Shown: one piece after another, positions 6,964 to 12,802 of the stretch | Layout: each line of letters opens with the position of its first letter | How positions within the stretch are numbered: position 1 is the first letter of the stretch | NCBI GenBank assembly: GCA_018304565.1 | Contig: JAGVVX010000003.1 | Coordinates: 1 to 17,023, forward strand | Reading direction: 5' to 3' | DNA from: Candidatus Aenigmatarchaeota archaeon | Lineage (GTDB): Archaea > Aenigmatarchaeota > Aenigmatarchaeia > GW2011-AR5 | Length of the DNA: 17,023 nucleotides | Translations under genes and position numbers: made by a program | The notes under the pieces: generated by a model | What the model saw: the letters and a program-made list of their open reading frames with translations, nothing else | What the model was told of the DNA's origin: nothing | The model's database searches: none

Positions 6964-7935
6964 TCATCTGGCTAAAAGAGGCGCTTTAGCTTCATCCATT
7001 CTTGGGATTTTGTTATTATCTACCCAAGCCTCTGTGGCTTTTCTGGCAGTCTGATAATCGCCAACATTAATATCAGCAAGATTGAATTCAAATACAGCTA
7101 CATCAAGCGCCGGGTTTTTTTCTAAGACAACTTTTCTTTTAGATTCACATTCTTTGGTTTCTTTTCCAACAACCACTGCCCAATATTTCCATTTTACAGG
7201 CGCTTTAGGATCAGATATTGGTCTTTGTTCCCGGCGGATTGCATCATAAAAACAAGTTGTTTCTTTCCTGTCTCGTGTGGCAAATCTTTGGCCATGCATT
7301 GTTCCCGGGCCTAGAACCCTTATTAGAAGGTTACCGGCCGCTTCAGCATAAGCCCAGTCTTGCCCTTGTATTTCTCCTGCCCTGTTTGCCCTTGGTAAAG
7401 TATAAGTTGGAGGTGCTGATGGTTGAGCAGGAGCCGGTGTAGGTGTTTGAACTGGTGGCTGCACAGGTGCTTGCGCAGGAGTTCTTGCAAGCTGCTGTTT
7501 AAGCTCTTCTATTTGCTTTCCTTGGTATTCTACAGTTGTCTGAAGCCTTCCGACTTCTTTTCCTTCGTCGCGGGCTTCTTTCCTGATTCTTTCTAGTCTG
7601 TCCAGATCAGCTTGAGAAGTTGCGCTTGCTGCTGCAGAAGCGCTGGCAGTGCCAGGCTGGCCAGCTACATACGCAGGAGAACCAACAACATAAGCACCTA
7701 CAGCCGGATAAGTAGGAACATAATATGGAACACTAACGACAGCAGGCTGGACGTATCTTATAGGAACAAAAGGAGCATAAAATCCGGGGAAGCCGCAGCC
7801 TATGCAGGCGCTAAATGAGAAAGAACCGCCGTATCCGCCTCTGGCTTCTGCATCGGTTGGCTTGGCTATGTCCGAAGCAAACAGCGCGCCTATCAGGGCG
7901 CCTGCAAGGCCGATCTTTTGGGCAATTCCTGGCAT
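6964..7935 (-). CDS. Exported proline-rich coiled-coil protein, unknown function
   Basis: 323 residues from ATG 7935. The longer frame to a TTG at 7974 is rejected because the TATA box lies inside it. The N-terminus (PGIAQKIGLAGALIGALFAS, cleavage probably after DAEA) is a signal peptide. It is followed by a Gly/Tyr/Pro-rich stretch (RGGYGGSFSFSACIGCGFPG, then many V/P/Y residues), an Ala/Ser linker, a predicted coiled coil (about 125-155, DLDRLERIRKEARDEGKEVG), a Pro/Gln/Thr-rich linker (PAQAPVQPPVQTPTPAPAQP) and a C-terminal domain of about 130 residues with two Cys and aromatic strands (WKYWAVVVGKETKEC, LDVAVFEFNLADINVGDYQT). I do not recognise the C-terminal domain. The layout suggests a surface or cell-wall-spanning protein. 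The gene is convergent with the oxidoreductase, with stops 3 bp apart. Confidence 0.75.
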   Translation of the reverse strand: MPGIAQKIGLAGALIGALFASDIAKPTDAEARGGYGGSFSFSACIGCGFPGFYAPFVPIRYVQPAVVSVPYYVPTYPAVGAYVVGSPAYVAGQPGTASASAAASATSQADLDRLERIRKEARDEGKEVGRLQTTVEYQGKQIEELKQQLARTPAQAPVQPPVQTPTPAPAQPSAPPTYTLPRANRAGEIQGQDWAYAEAAGNLLIRVLGPGTMHGQRFATRDRKETTCFYDAIRREQRPISDPKAPVKWKYWAVVVGKETKECESKRKVVLEKNPALDVAVFEFNLADINVGDYQTARKATEAWVDNNKIPRMDEAKAPLLAR

Positions 7936-7952
7936 AATATCACACAATTGAA

Positions 7953-7973
7953 TGTTACTATTTATAGGTAACA
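7953..7973 (-). promoter_or_regulatory. TATA box inside a TGTTAC...GTAACA palindrome
   Basis: Minus strand TGTTAC CTATAAATA GTAACA. The TATA box (TATAAATA, 7966-7959) is embedded in the palindrome and lies about 26 bp from ATG 7935, implying a leaderless mRNA. A protein on this palindrome would block TBP binding, so it is a good repressor-operator candidate. It matches the palindrome at 4125-4144. Confidence 0.6.
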
Positions 7974-8026
7974 ATAAGATTTAAAAAGCTTTCTATTGCC
8001 CTCATGCCAAGAATATCATACGAGAA

Positions 8027-8152
8027 TCAGGCAGAAATCCTGTGCTTAACTTTCGTCTTTTGCTTGCATGCGAAGCAAACCTGCTTCTCGGAAGACCTGT
8101 CGACTAGGCGTATCTTACTGCAGACAGAACAACGGCCTATTGACAACTTCAT
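8027..8152 (-). CDS. Micro zinc-ribbon protein, 41 aa
   Basis: Starts at ATG 8152 and ends in TGA at 8029-8027. The protein opens MKLSIGRCSVCSKIRLV and continues DRSSEKQVCFACKQKTKV, ending HRISA. Cys8/11 and Cys26/29 make one CX2C-X14-CX2C ribbon; the C-terminal tail is basic (KQKTKVKHR), as in nucleic-acid-binding ribbons. A TATA box (TTTATATT, minus strand, 8184-8177) lies about 25 bp before the ATG, so the mRNA would be nearly leaderless. This promoter supports a real gene despite the small size. The closest look-alikes are free-standing ribbons such as those in ribosomal or transcription proteins; the exact family is not recognised. Confidence 0.65.
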   Translation of the reverse strand: MKLSIGRCSVCSKIRLVDRSSEKQVCFACKQKTKVKHRISA

Positions 8153-8176
8153 AGATAATCATTAGGACTCTGGACT

Positions 8177-8184
8177 AATATAAA
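8177..8184 (-). promoter_or_regulatory. TATA box of the 41-aa zinc-ribbon gene
   Basis: TTTATATT on the minus strand, predicted start of transcription near 8155, three bases before the start codon. Confidence 0.5.
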
Positions 8185-8229
8185 GGTTTTCAGCCAATTG
8201 CTGCAGCGTTGCAGACTCTTCGATCTTGG

Positions 8230-8268
8230 AAGAATTCCACACCGCTGTGTAAATACAGTGGAATTCTT
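8230..8268. repeat. 11-bp hairpin at the end of the 89-aa gene
   Basis: AAGAATTCCAC (8230-8240) pairs perfectly with GTGGAATTCTT (8258-8268), with CTGT/ACAG able to pair inside. The minus-strand stop codon (8269-8267) lies within the right arm. No T-run follows, so it is more likely an mRNA 3'-end stabiliser or repeat relic than a classical terminator. Confidence 0.7.
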
Positions 8269-8536
8269 AGATTTTAACGGCCTTTTCTTCGTCCATCATC
8301 TTCTTTGCTTCCCTTATCCCTGCCTCGACATACTTTATCATTCGCGCCTTCTCGAAGCGGGAAATCTTGTGCTCCTCCAGCAGCACCAGCGTTGGTTCGG
8401 CCTGATCAAGCATGCGAAGCACAGGCAGCCTGAAATCCCTGCCCCTGATCTTGTCGGCTTTTTCCCTTGTGCGGTCGTAGCTCTTCCGCAGCCGATAAAT
8501 TTTTTTCTTGCCGAAAATAATGTCAATCAGGAACAT
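8267..8536 (-). CDS. Small charged protein, unknown function, 89 aa
   Basis: Starts at ATG 8536 and shares a promoter region with the divergent RNase HIII gene. The sequence MFLIDIIFGKKKIYRLRKSY is followed by a mostly helical, highly charged body (DRTREKADKIRGRDFRLPVL, LEEHKISRFEKARMIKYVEA, IREAKKMMDEEKAVKI). The short hydrophobic start could be an amphipathic membrane-touching helix rather than a signal peptide. I do not recognise the family. The clean start, its promoter and the absence of a better overlapping frame support expression. Confidence 0.65.
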   Translation of the reverse strand: MFLIDIIFGKKKIYRLRKSYDRTREKADKIRGRDFRLPVLRMLDQAEPTLVLLEEHKISRFEKARMIKYVEAGIREAKKMMDEEKAVKI

Positions 8537-8557
8537 ATCTAACTTTTAACTAGATCG

Positions 8558-8566
8558 CATATAAAA
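8558..8566. promoter_or_regulatory. Shared divergent TATA element
   Basis: CATATAAAA on the plus strand reads TTTTATATG on the minus strand. For the minus gene, transcription would start near 8537 (leaderless). For RNase HIII it would start near 8588, giving a leader of about 20 nt that includes the AGGTG ribosome binding site. One near-symmetric TATA may serve both directions. Confidence 0.45.
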
Positions 8567-8609
8567 CTTGATAAGGTTCAAACAACAAAATTCTGATAGG
8601 TGTTATGAT

Positions 8610-9236
8610 ATGTCACATATAGGCGTGGACGAATCAGGCAAGGGCGATTACTTCGGCTATCTTGTCGTGGCTGCAGTATACGTGGATGATACAATGGAAA
8701 AGAAATTAAAAGAATTGAAAGTAAAGGATTCAAAACTCCTTATCGATTCAACTGCTTTGAAACTTGCAAAAGAAATAAAGAAAATATGCAAATATGACAT
8801 TGTAAAGATTTCCCCGGAAAAATACAACTCGCTTTATAAGAAATTTAATAACCTCAATACAATTTTGGCATGGGCGTTTGCAAGATCAATAGAGAATCTG
8901 CTTTCAACGCCATTAAAGCCCGAATTCATTATAACCGACAAATTCGGAGATGAAAAATTCCTAGAAGACGCTTTGATGGAAAAAGGCAGGAAAGTCAAGA
9001 TTTTGCAGATGATAAAGGCTGAAAGCGATATTGCAGTTGCAGCAGCCTCAGTTCTTGCCCGTGCTGAATTCTTGCAAACATTGCGAGCTTTGTCAAGGGA
9101 AATAGGATATGTTTTGCCTAAAGGTGCTACACACGTTGAAGAAGCAGCCAAACATATAATTCAGAACTACGGAATAGAAGGATTATCTGCGATTGCAAAG
9201 ATGCATTTCAGGACAACGAAGAAGATTCTTAAATAA
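8610..9236 (+). CDS. rnhC: RNase HIII-type ribonuclease H without N-terminal domain
   Basis: 208 residues from ATG 8610. AGGTG seven bases upstream selects this over the TTG at 8568. It is a type 2 RNase H that cuts RNA in RNA/DNA hybrids. The active-site signature VDESGKGDYFGYLVVAA (residues 6-22) has the DYFG typical of RNase HIII rather than the GPV of RNase HII. Remaining acidic ligands are probably Asp110 (IITDKFGD) and Asp140 (AESDIAVAAASVLARAEF). DSKLL at 40-44 and the terminal HFRTTKK are also characteristic. Bacterial RNase HIII is about 300 residues, with an N-terminal TBP-like substrate-binding domain that is missing here; the reading frame upstream offers no room for it. The assignment to HIII over HII is by motif only. 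Confidence 0.85.
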   Translation: MSHIGVDESGKGDYFGYLVVAAVYVDDTMEKKLKELKVKDSKLLIDSTALKLAKEIKKICKYDIVKISPEKYNSLYKKFNNLNTILAWAFARSIENLLSTPLKPEFIITDKFGDEKFLEDALMEKGRKVKILQMIKAESDIAVAAASVLARAEFLQTLRALSREIGYVLPKGATHVEEAAKHIIQNYGIEGLSAIAKMHFRTTKKILK

Positions 9237-9240
9237 TATC

Positions 9241-9352
9241 ATCCTGTCGACATTGGAAACTGCTGCCTTTAGGCAGCATATGAAATGCAATGTCGACAGG
9301 ATCACATCTTCAAACAAACCAATCACCTTTAGGTGCTGGTATTAAAGAAGAT
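9241..9352 (+). repeat. Two-domain nested-hairpin element, copy 3
   Basis: Domain 1: perfect 15-bp arms (9241-9255, ATCCTGTCGACATTG, with 9288-9302) enclose GAAAC, the stem TGCTGCC/GGCAGCA (9261-9278) with loop TTTA, and TATGAAATG. Domain 2: outer arms ATCTTC (9306-9311) and GAAGAT (9347-9352) enclose AAACAA, the stem ACCA-AT-CACC/GGTG-C-TGGT with loop TTTA (9318-9339) and ATTAAA. It starts five bases after the RNase HIII stop and ends 19 bases before the next start codon, filling the whole gap. Confidence 0.8.
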
Positions 9353-9371
9353 ATGATGATCCAATAAAGTC

Positions 9372-9872
9372 ATGAGATTCGGGAGGTATATGGCGGCCGC
9401 AGCATTGGCGTTGCTTCCTTTCGCGCCCGCCGCCCAGGAAACGCGCGACTACTACGCAGAACTGGCGGCACACAAGCATGCCCTCGGGGTGCTCTATGAG
9501 GGAACCGAGAAGCTTGTGATGTCTTACTGGCAAAAATTCAATGAGCTGGAGTCGGACATTAAAAAAATCAAGTCCAGATGGTTTGTCGTGATGCCCAAGC
9601 AGGATTCCAGAACTATCGGCCTGGTATCCGACTACATTTCACGAAATCCCGCTACCGGATGCACGCATCTTCTCAGGGAAATGTACACGACTGGCCGCGA
9701 AATACGTCTCAGGTGGAACGCCCAGATTGATGACACCGAAGCCGGCAGCAGGATTGCCATGTACATGCATGCCGAGCAGAAGGGCAAGGAAGGGATTGAT
9801 TGCATGGCTCATGAAGAAAAACGCGTGGACGATCTCCGGGGAGACGTGGCATGGATAAAGAACCGCGTATAG
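9372..9872 (+). CDS. Exported helical protein, unknown function
   Basis: 166 residues. MRFGRYMAAAALALLPFAPA with AAQ is a Sec signal peptide, cleavage probably after PAA. The mature part is mostly helical and charged (YAELAAHKHALGVLYEGTEK, KFNELESDIKKIKSR, GREIRLRWNAQIDDTEAG), with two cysteines (GCTHLL about 98, DCMAH about 142) that could pair. Codon use is more GC-rich (frequent GCC, CGC) than in its neighbours, a hint of different origin. It is flanked on both sides by copies of the nested-hairpin element (19 bp before, 32 bp after), so the gene sits like cargo between two direct repeats. I do not recognise the family. Confidence 0.7.
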   Translation: MRFGRYMAAAALALLPFAPAAQETRDYYAELAAHKHALGVLYEGTEKLVMSYWQKFNELESDIKKIKSRWFVVMPKQDSRTIGLVSDYISRNPATGCTHLLREMYTTGREIRLRWNAQIDDTEAGSRIAMYMHAEQKGKEGIDCMAHEEKRVDDLRGDVAWIKNRV

Positions 9873-9904
9873 ATATTCTAAGGAACCGCCCGGCTATTTC
9901 TTGA

Positions 9905-10085
9905 TTTCAGATTCATTGAAAACTGCTGTCTTTTCTGCAAAGGATTTCTTCAAAGTCCTTTGAGAAATCCAAATCAAACTTTGTTTGATTTAGGATTACA
10001 CAGCAGATGAAACGCAATGAATCTGAAAGAAATTCAGGAAAGCGAAGCTTTCCTCGAATTAGTCAGTGGTTATAAATGGGATTTC
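9905..10085 (+). repeat. Two-domain nested-hairpin element, copy 4, expanded loop
   Basis: Domain 1: 14-bp arms TTTCAGATTCATTG (9905-9918) and 10015-10028 enclose AAAAC, stem TGCTGT/ACAGCA (9924-9929 with 10000-10005) and GATGAAACG. In place of the TTTA loop there are about 69 nt forming two more hairpins: GGATTTCT/AGAAATCC with inner CAAAG/CTTTG (9942-9970) and AAATCAAAC/GTTTGATTT (9971-9991). Domain 2: GAAATTC (10029-10035) and GGATTTC (10079-10085) enclose an AGGAAAGC-GAA-GCTTTCCT hairpin and GTGGTTATAAAT. The last 16 bases lie inside the 3' end of the THUMP gene. Confidence 0.7.
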
Positions 10086-10594
10086 ATTTTCTGGACGTCT
10101 AAATATTCGCCTGCATTAAGGAGCGATATAGCTGCCTGCTCGCCGATGATATCAACCTTTACTATTTTGTCAGGTTTCTTCAGGTCCACGTTCGGCTTGC
10201 CTATGTTCTCTGTCAGGCTCATGATCAAGTCCGTAGTCGAGTATTTGTCGTATTTTCTTTTTGTCAGGTCGAGCTTCCATTTCTCATTGTCATCAATCTT
10301 ATCTTCAAGGTTCCTGATTTCGGCTGACATATCGCCAATGTCTGAAGAAGACCACTTGTCAACAGGAATCCACCTGAATGTATAGCCAAATTTGTCCGGC
10401 TCACCGCTGCATATTTCAACCAGCTTTTTTACGGTCTTCTTTGGTTCCTCTATGCGAATAAGAAAAATTCCTTCAATATCTGACTGGAGAAATTCCGGAT
10501 CCTCGCCAGTTTCCCCGAGGAGTGCTTTTACTTCATCTTTTGCTTTGCCCGGGTGTGTTGGATCATACGTTACAAGTAAGTTGGCTTTTGCCAT
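10070..10594 (-). CDS. THUMP-domain protein, Tan1-like tRNA acetylation adaptor
   Basis: 174 residues from ATG 10594. The N-terminal strand-helix (ANLLVTYDPTHPGKAKDEVK) and the core with IEGIFLIRIEEPKKTVKKLVEIC, FRWIPVDKW and PDKIVKVDIIGEQAAISLL match the THUMP fold of Tan1-type proteins. Eukaryotic Tan1 brings tRNA to the acetyltransferase that makes N4-acetylcytidine at position 12; archaeal relatives are thought to do likewise, with a TmcA/Kre33-like partner not seen here. The usual GD-rich core is degenerate. The final residues (DVQKMKSHL) are encoded by sequence shared with the nested-hairpin repeat, so the C-terminus may have been replaced by a repeat insertion. TTTAAAA at 10617-10623 would give a leaderless mRNA. 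Confidence 0.8.
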   Translation of the reverse strand: MAKANLLVTYDPTHPGKAKDEVKALLGETGEDPEFLQSDIEGIFLIRIEEPKKTVKKLVEICSGEPDKFGYTFRWIPVDKWSSSDIGDMSAEIRNLEDKIDDNEKWKLDLTKRKYDKYSTTDLIMSLTENIGKPNVDLKKPDKIVKVDIIGEQAAISLLNAGEYLDVQKMKSHL

Positions 10595-10616
10595 AAGTAA
10601 ATATGGGCTAAAATGG

Positions 10617-10623
10617 TTTTAAA
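10617..10623. promoter_or_regulatory. Divergent TATA element between THUMP and MFS genes
   Basis: TTTTAAA reads TTTAAAA on the other strand. It is placed about 26 bp before ATG 10594 (THUMP, minus) and could start plus-strand transcription near 10646, giving the MFS gene a leader of about 108 nt that contains the two hairpins at 10667-10712. Confidence 0.4.
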
Positions 10624-10666
10624 CGTTTGTCCGCATGGAAATAGTTTGTTTTTTAATGGAATATTT

Positions 10667-10712
10667 CAGAGAAACGAAGTTTCTCTGAGATTCCGAAATC
10701 CTTTGGATTTCG
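10667..10712. repeat. Two triloop hairpins in the MFS leader
   Basis: CAGAGAAAC-GAA-GTTTCTCTG (10667-10687) and CGAAATCC-TTT-GGATTTCG (10694-10712), separated by AGATTC. Both are perfect stems with three-base loops and belong with the arrays at 3731-3802 and 6168-6211. The reading frame stays open through them, but the encoded residues are not MFS-like, which argues for the start at 10754. Confidence 0.8.
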
Positions 10713-10753
10713 AGAATTGCAGAAAGCCTGTATCTGACAGCCTTGGTGCCTTT

Positions 10754-12211
10754 ATGCGAAAAATCTCAAAACAGGAAAGAGAGGTTCTTGTAGAAGGCTA
10801 TCTGAGGACGAAACCAAGAAACCAGCAAGAAGATAAAAGAATCAAGAAGACATTGCAATATTCCACCGCAGAAGGGGCAATAACTTCTGTTTCTAACTCT
10901 GTTGCAAACAGCTACCTGACGCCTTTTGCACTTTCACTTGGAGCCACAAGCCCTGAAATAGGTCTGCTTGCTTCCGTGAAAAACCTGGCCGAGACAACCG
11001 CCCAGATACCGGGGGCTTTGCTGACGCAATACACGAGCCGGAAAGCCATATGGCTGTTGTCATGGATCTCATCAAGAGCCTTCTGGATTCCTGTAATTCT
11101 CCTGCCGTTTATTTTTCTTCAGAATTCAGTTCAGATCCTGATACTTCTCACTGGAATCATAACTTTCCTTGCGTCCCTCAATGGTCCTGCGTGGACAAGC
11201 CTGATGGGTGATATCGTGCCTGAGAATATCCGCGGCCGTTATCTTGGAAGAAGGAACATGATAGCAGGGTTCAGCGGCCTTCTTGCCACGCTTGTGGCTG
11301 GAAGCTTTCTTTCGTTATTGGGGTTTTCGCTCATATTCGCAATATCCACAGCGATTGGCCTCTTTGGCATAATATTCTTCGTGAAGATGTATGAACCGCC
11401 GCTGAGAACCGTATTCCACTACAAACACAGCGTAACTTTCAACAGAAAAGAACTTGTGACAAGCCTTCGCATCAACAAGAATTTTGCACTATTTACACTG
11501 TTCATCATGGCAATGAATTTTGCAGTTCACATTGCAGCGCCATTTTTCACTGTTTACATGCTGAAAGACCTTGGAATCACATACGAGATCTTCGGGCTGC
11601 TGATCGCTTTTGAAGCCCTTGTTTCAATCATATGCCAGCCATACTGGGGCAAGCTGAACGACCGTTACGGGGAACGCGTCATAATATTTTTCACGGCTGC
11701 AATGGTCTGTTTAATCCCTTTTTTCTGGTTTTTTGTCACAGCGCCTGCACATATCCTGCTGGCTAACGCATTCTCAGCATTCGCCTGGGCAGGTTTTGAT
11801 CTTGTATCATTCAATTTCCTTATTGCTGCCGTGCCATCAGAAAAAAGGCCGCAATATATAGCAAACCACCGTTTTCTCAGGGGCGTTGCTGTTGTAGGCG
11901 GCGCGTTGTTGGGGGCGTATATTGTACAGCATTTTGAAACTGCTGTCTTCCTGGGATTCTATGGCATCCAGATTATCTTTCTGATATCCTTCATGATGAG
12001 GGCAGTATCGCTTGTTTTCCTAGCAGGCGTGAAAGAACCGGATTCCAGGGAACATGAAATCGTGCCTTTGCGCTATGTTTTCTGGCGAGCAGTTGCTGTA
12101 GAGCCGGCAAGAGGATTTACACATGCAGTTGAATATACATTCCACTATCCCTATGAGCTTGCAAAACTTAAAGAGAAGATACAGAGAAGGATGAAGACGA
12201 GAAAAGAATGA
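10754..12211 (+). CDS. Major facilitator superfamily transporter
   Basis: 485 residues from ATG 10754, with TGGTG nine bases upstream. The open frame continues upstream to 10613 but that part is hairpin sequence. After a basic cytoplasmic N-terminus (MRKISKQEREVLVEGYL) there are about 12 hydrophobic helices, for example ILILLTGIITFLASL, LLATLVAGSFLSLLGFSLIF, ALFTLFIMAMNFAVHIAAPF and VVGGALLGAYIVQHFE. MFS motif-A-like loops occur at GDIVPENIRGRYLGRRN and, in the second half, at GKLNDRYGERV. The substrate cannot be read from sequence. The C-terminal tail is basic (KLKEKIQRRMKTRKE). Pore residues are mostly uncharged, so a drug/metabolite exporter is possible. Confidence 0.85.
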   Translation: MRKISKQEREVLVEGYLRTKPRNQQEDKRIKKTLQYSTAEGAITSVSNSVANSYLTPFALSLGATSPEIGLLASVKNLAETTAQIPGALLTQYTSRKAIWLLSWISSRAFWIPVILLPFIFLQNSVQILILLTGIITFLASLNGPAWTSLMGDIVPENIRGRYLGRRNMIAGFSGLLATLVAGSFLSLLGFSLIFAISTAIGLFGIIFFVKMYEPPLRTVFHYKHSVTFNRKELVTSLRINKNFALFTLFIMAMNFAVHIAAPFFTVYMLKDLGITYEIFGLLIAFEALVSIICQPYWGKLNDRYGERVIIFFTAAMVCLIPFFWFFVTAPAHILLANAFSAFAWAGFDLVSFNFLIAAVPSEKRPQYIANHRFLRGVAVVGGALLGAYIVQHFETAVFLGFYGIQIIFLISFMMRAVSLVFLAGVKEPDSREHEIVPLRYVFWRAVAVEPARGFTHAVEYTFHYPYELAKLKEKIQRRMKTRKE

Positions 12212-12221
12212 AATGCCGGCA

Positions 12222-12434
12222 CTAACGCGGGTAGTTTTTTCTGGATTCCCGGTATATGTAATACCCAAGCCTGTCAATCTCGGGTAATAAAAACGCTGAA
12301 CAGCCCATAGCACTTAATCCGGCACCCACACCATTCAAGAAATTCAAGGAGTCGCCGCCTCCACCGTATATGAAAACGCCGCCCAGTAACAATCCTGTTA
12401 CTCCCATTGTTCTCATTTCCTTGTTGCCGGCCAT
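12222..12434 (-). CDS. Small Gly-rich membrane protein, 70 aa
   Basis: Starts at ATG 12434, four bases after the stop of the zinc-ribbon gene; GTGAT just upstream is a possible ribosome site. The sequence MAGNKEMRTMGVTGLLLGGV is followed by FIYGGGGDSLNFLNGVGAGL and SAMGCSAFLLPEIDRLGYYI, ending YRESRKNYPR. Two short Gly-rich hydrophobic segments (about 10-24 and 33-49) suggest a helical hairpin in the membrane with both ends cytoplasmic. The tight spacing implies an operon with the zinc ribbon. Function unknown. Confidence 0.6.
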   Translation of the reverse strand: MAGNKEMRTMGVTGLLLGGVFIYGGGGDSLNFLNGVGAGLSAMGCSAFLLPEIDRLGYYIYRESRKNYPR

Positions 12435-12438
12435 TTCA

Positions 12439-12561
12439 TCACTTGTGCATCTTGTCCTTGCAGGCGTTGCATATGCTGCCAAGCGTCGCTTTGTCGAGGT
12501 CGCCGCTGCACATGATGCACTTGGGCCTGCCCATCAACCGTTCTCTAACTATTATTGCCAT
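12439..12561 (-). CDS. Micro zinc-ribbon protein, 40 aa
   Basis: Starts at ATG 12561 and ends TGA at 12441-12439. It begins MAIIVRERLMGRPKCIMCSG and continues DLDKATLGSICNACKDKMHK. Cys15/18 and Cys31/34 form a CX2C-X12-CX2C ribbon with a GDLDK turn, as in DksA/TraR-like or treble-clef fingers. It heads an apparent two-gene operon with the small membrane protein at 12222-12434. The likely TATA (TTTATAAATT, minus strand, about 12597-12606) lies in the loop of a hairpin, so folding of that DNA could affect promoter access. The family is not recognised precisely. Confidence 0.65.
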   Translation of the reverse strand: MAIIVRERLMGRPKCIMCSGDLDKATLGSICNACKDKMHK

Positions 12562-12686
12562 GTGAAAAACCACTGACTAAGCCAGTGGCATCTTGGAATT
12601 TATAAAAGATGCCACTTAATCTACATAGTGTTTTTTACACCTAACATACCACTAAATACCACCACCTAAAAGATAGGTGGTATGTT
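12562..12686. repeat. Compound hairpin region between zinc-ribbon and SepF genes
   Basis: AGTGGCATCTT (12584-12594) pairs perfectly with AAGATGCCACT (12606-12616); the loop holds a TATA box. CCACTG/CAGTGG (12570-12575, 12583-12588) is an alternative stem. A second unit pairs AACATACCAC (12643-12652) with GTGGTATGTT (12677-12686), or ACCACCTA with TAGGTGGT (12661-12681). On the minus strand the latter reads GGTGGTGGTATTTA, resembling domain 2 of the nested elements, so this is probably a diverged relative. SepF transcription may start from GTATAAATTG just downstream (12690-12699). Confidence 0.65.
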
Positions 12687-12802
12687 CAGGTATAAATTGC
12701 CAGCTAGTTTATTATTGCCTGCCGATATTTAAGCCTGACCTATGCCATAGCTTTAAGAATTTCAGATGCTTGATTTTAAGTGAAAATAGCGGAGATGAGA
12801 AA

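Noticed and set aside
10017..10385. Plus-strand 122-codon frame starting in the repeat
   Set aside because: Antisense to the THUMP gene; its beginning is repeat sequence.
10613..10753. N-terminal extension of the MFS transporter
   Set aside because: The 47 extra codons cover hairpin DNA and are not transporter-like; ATG 10754 has a better ribosome site.
12385..12402. AGTAACA-ATCC-TGTTACT palindrome
   Set aside because: It resembles the TGTTAC/GTAACA operator turned inside out, but lies within a coding region away from any promoter; probably chance.
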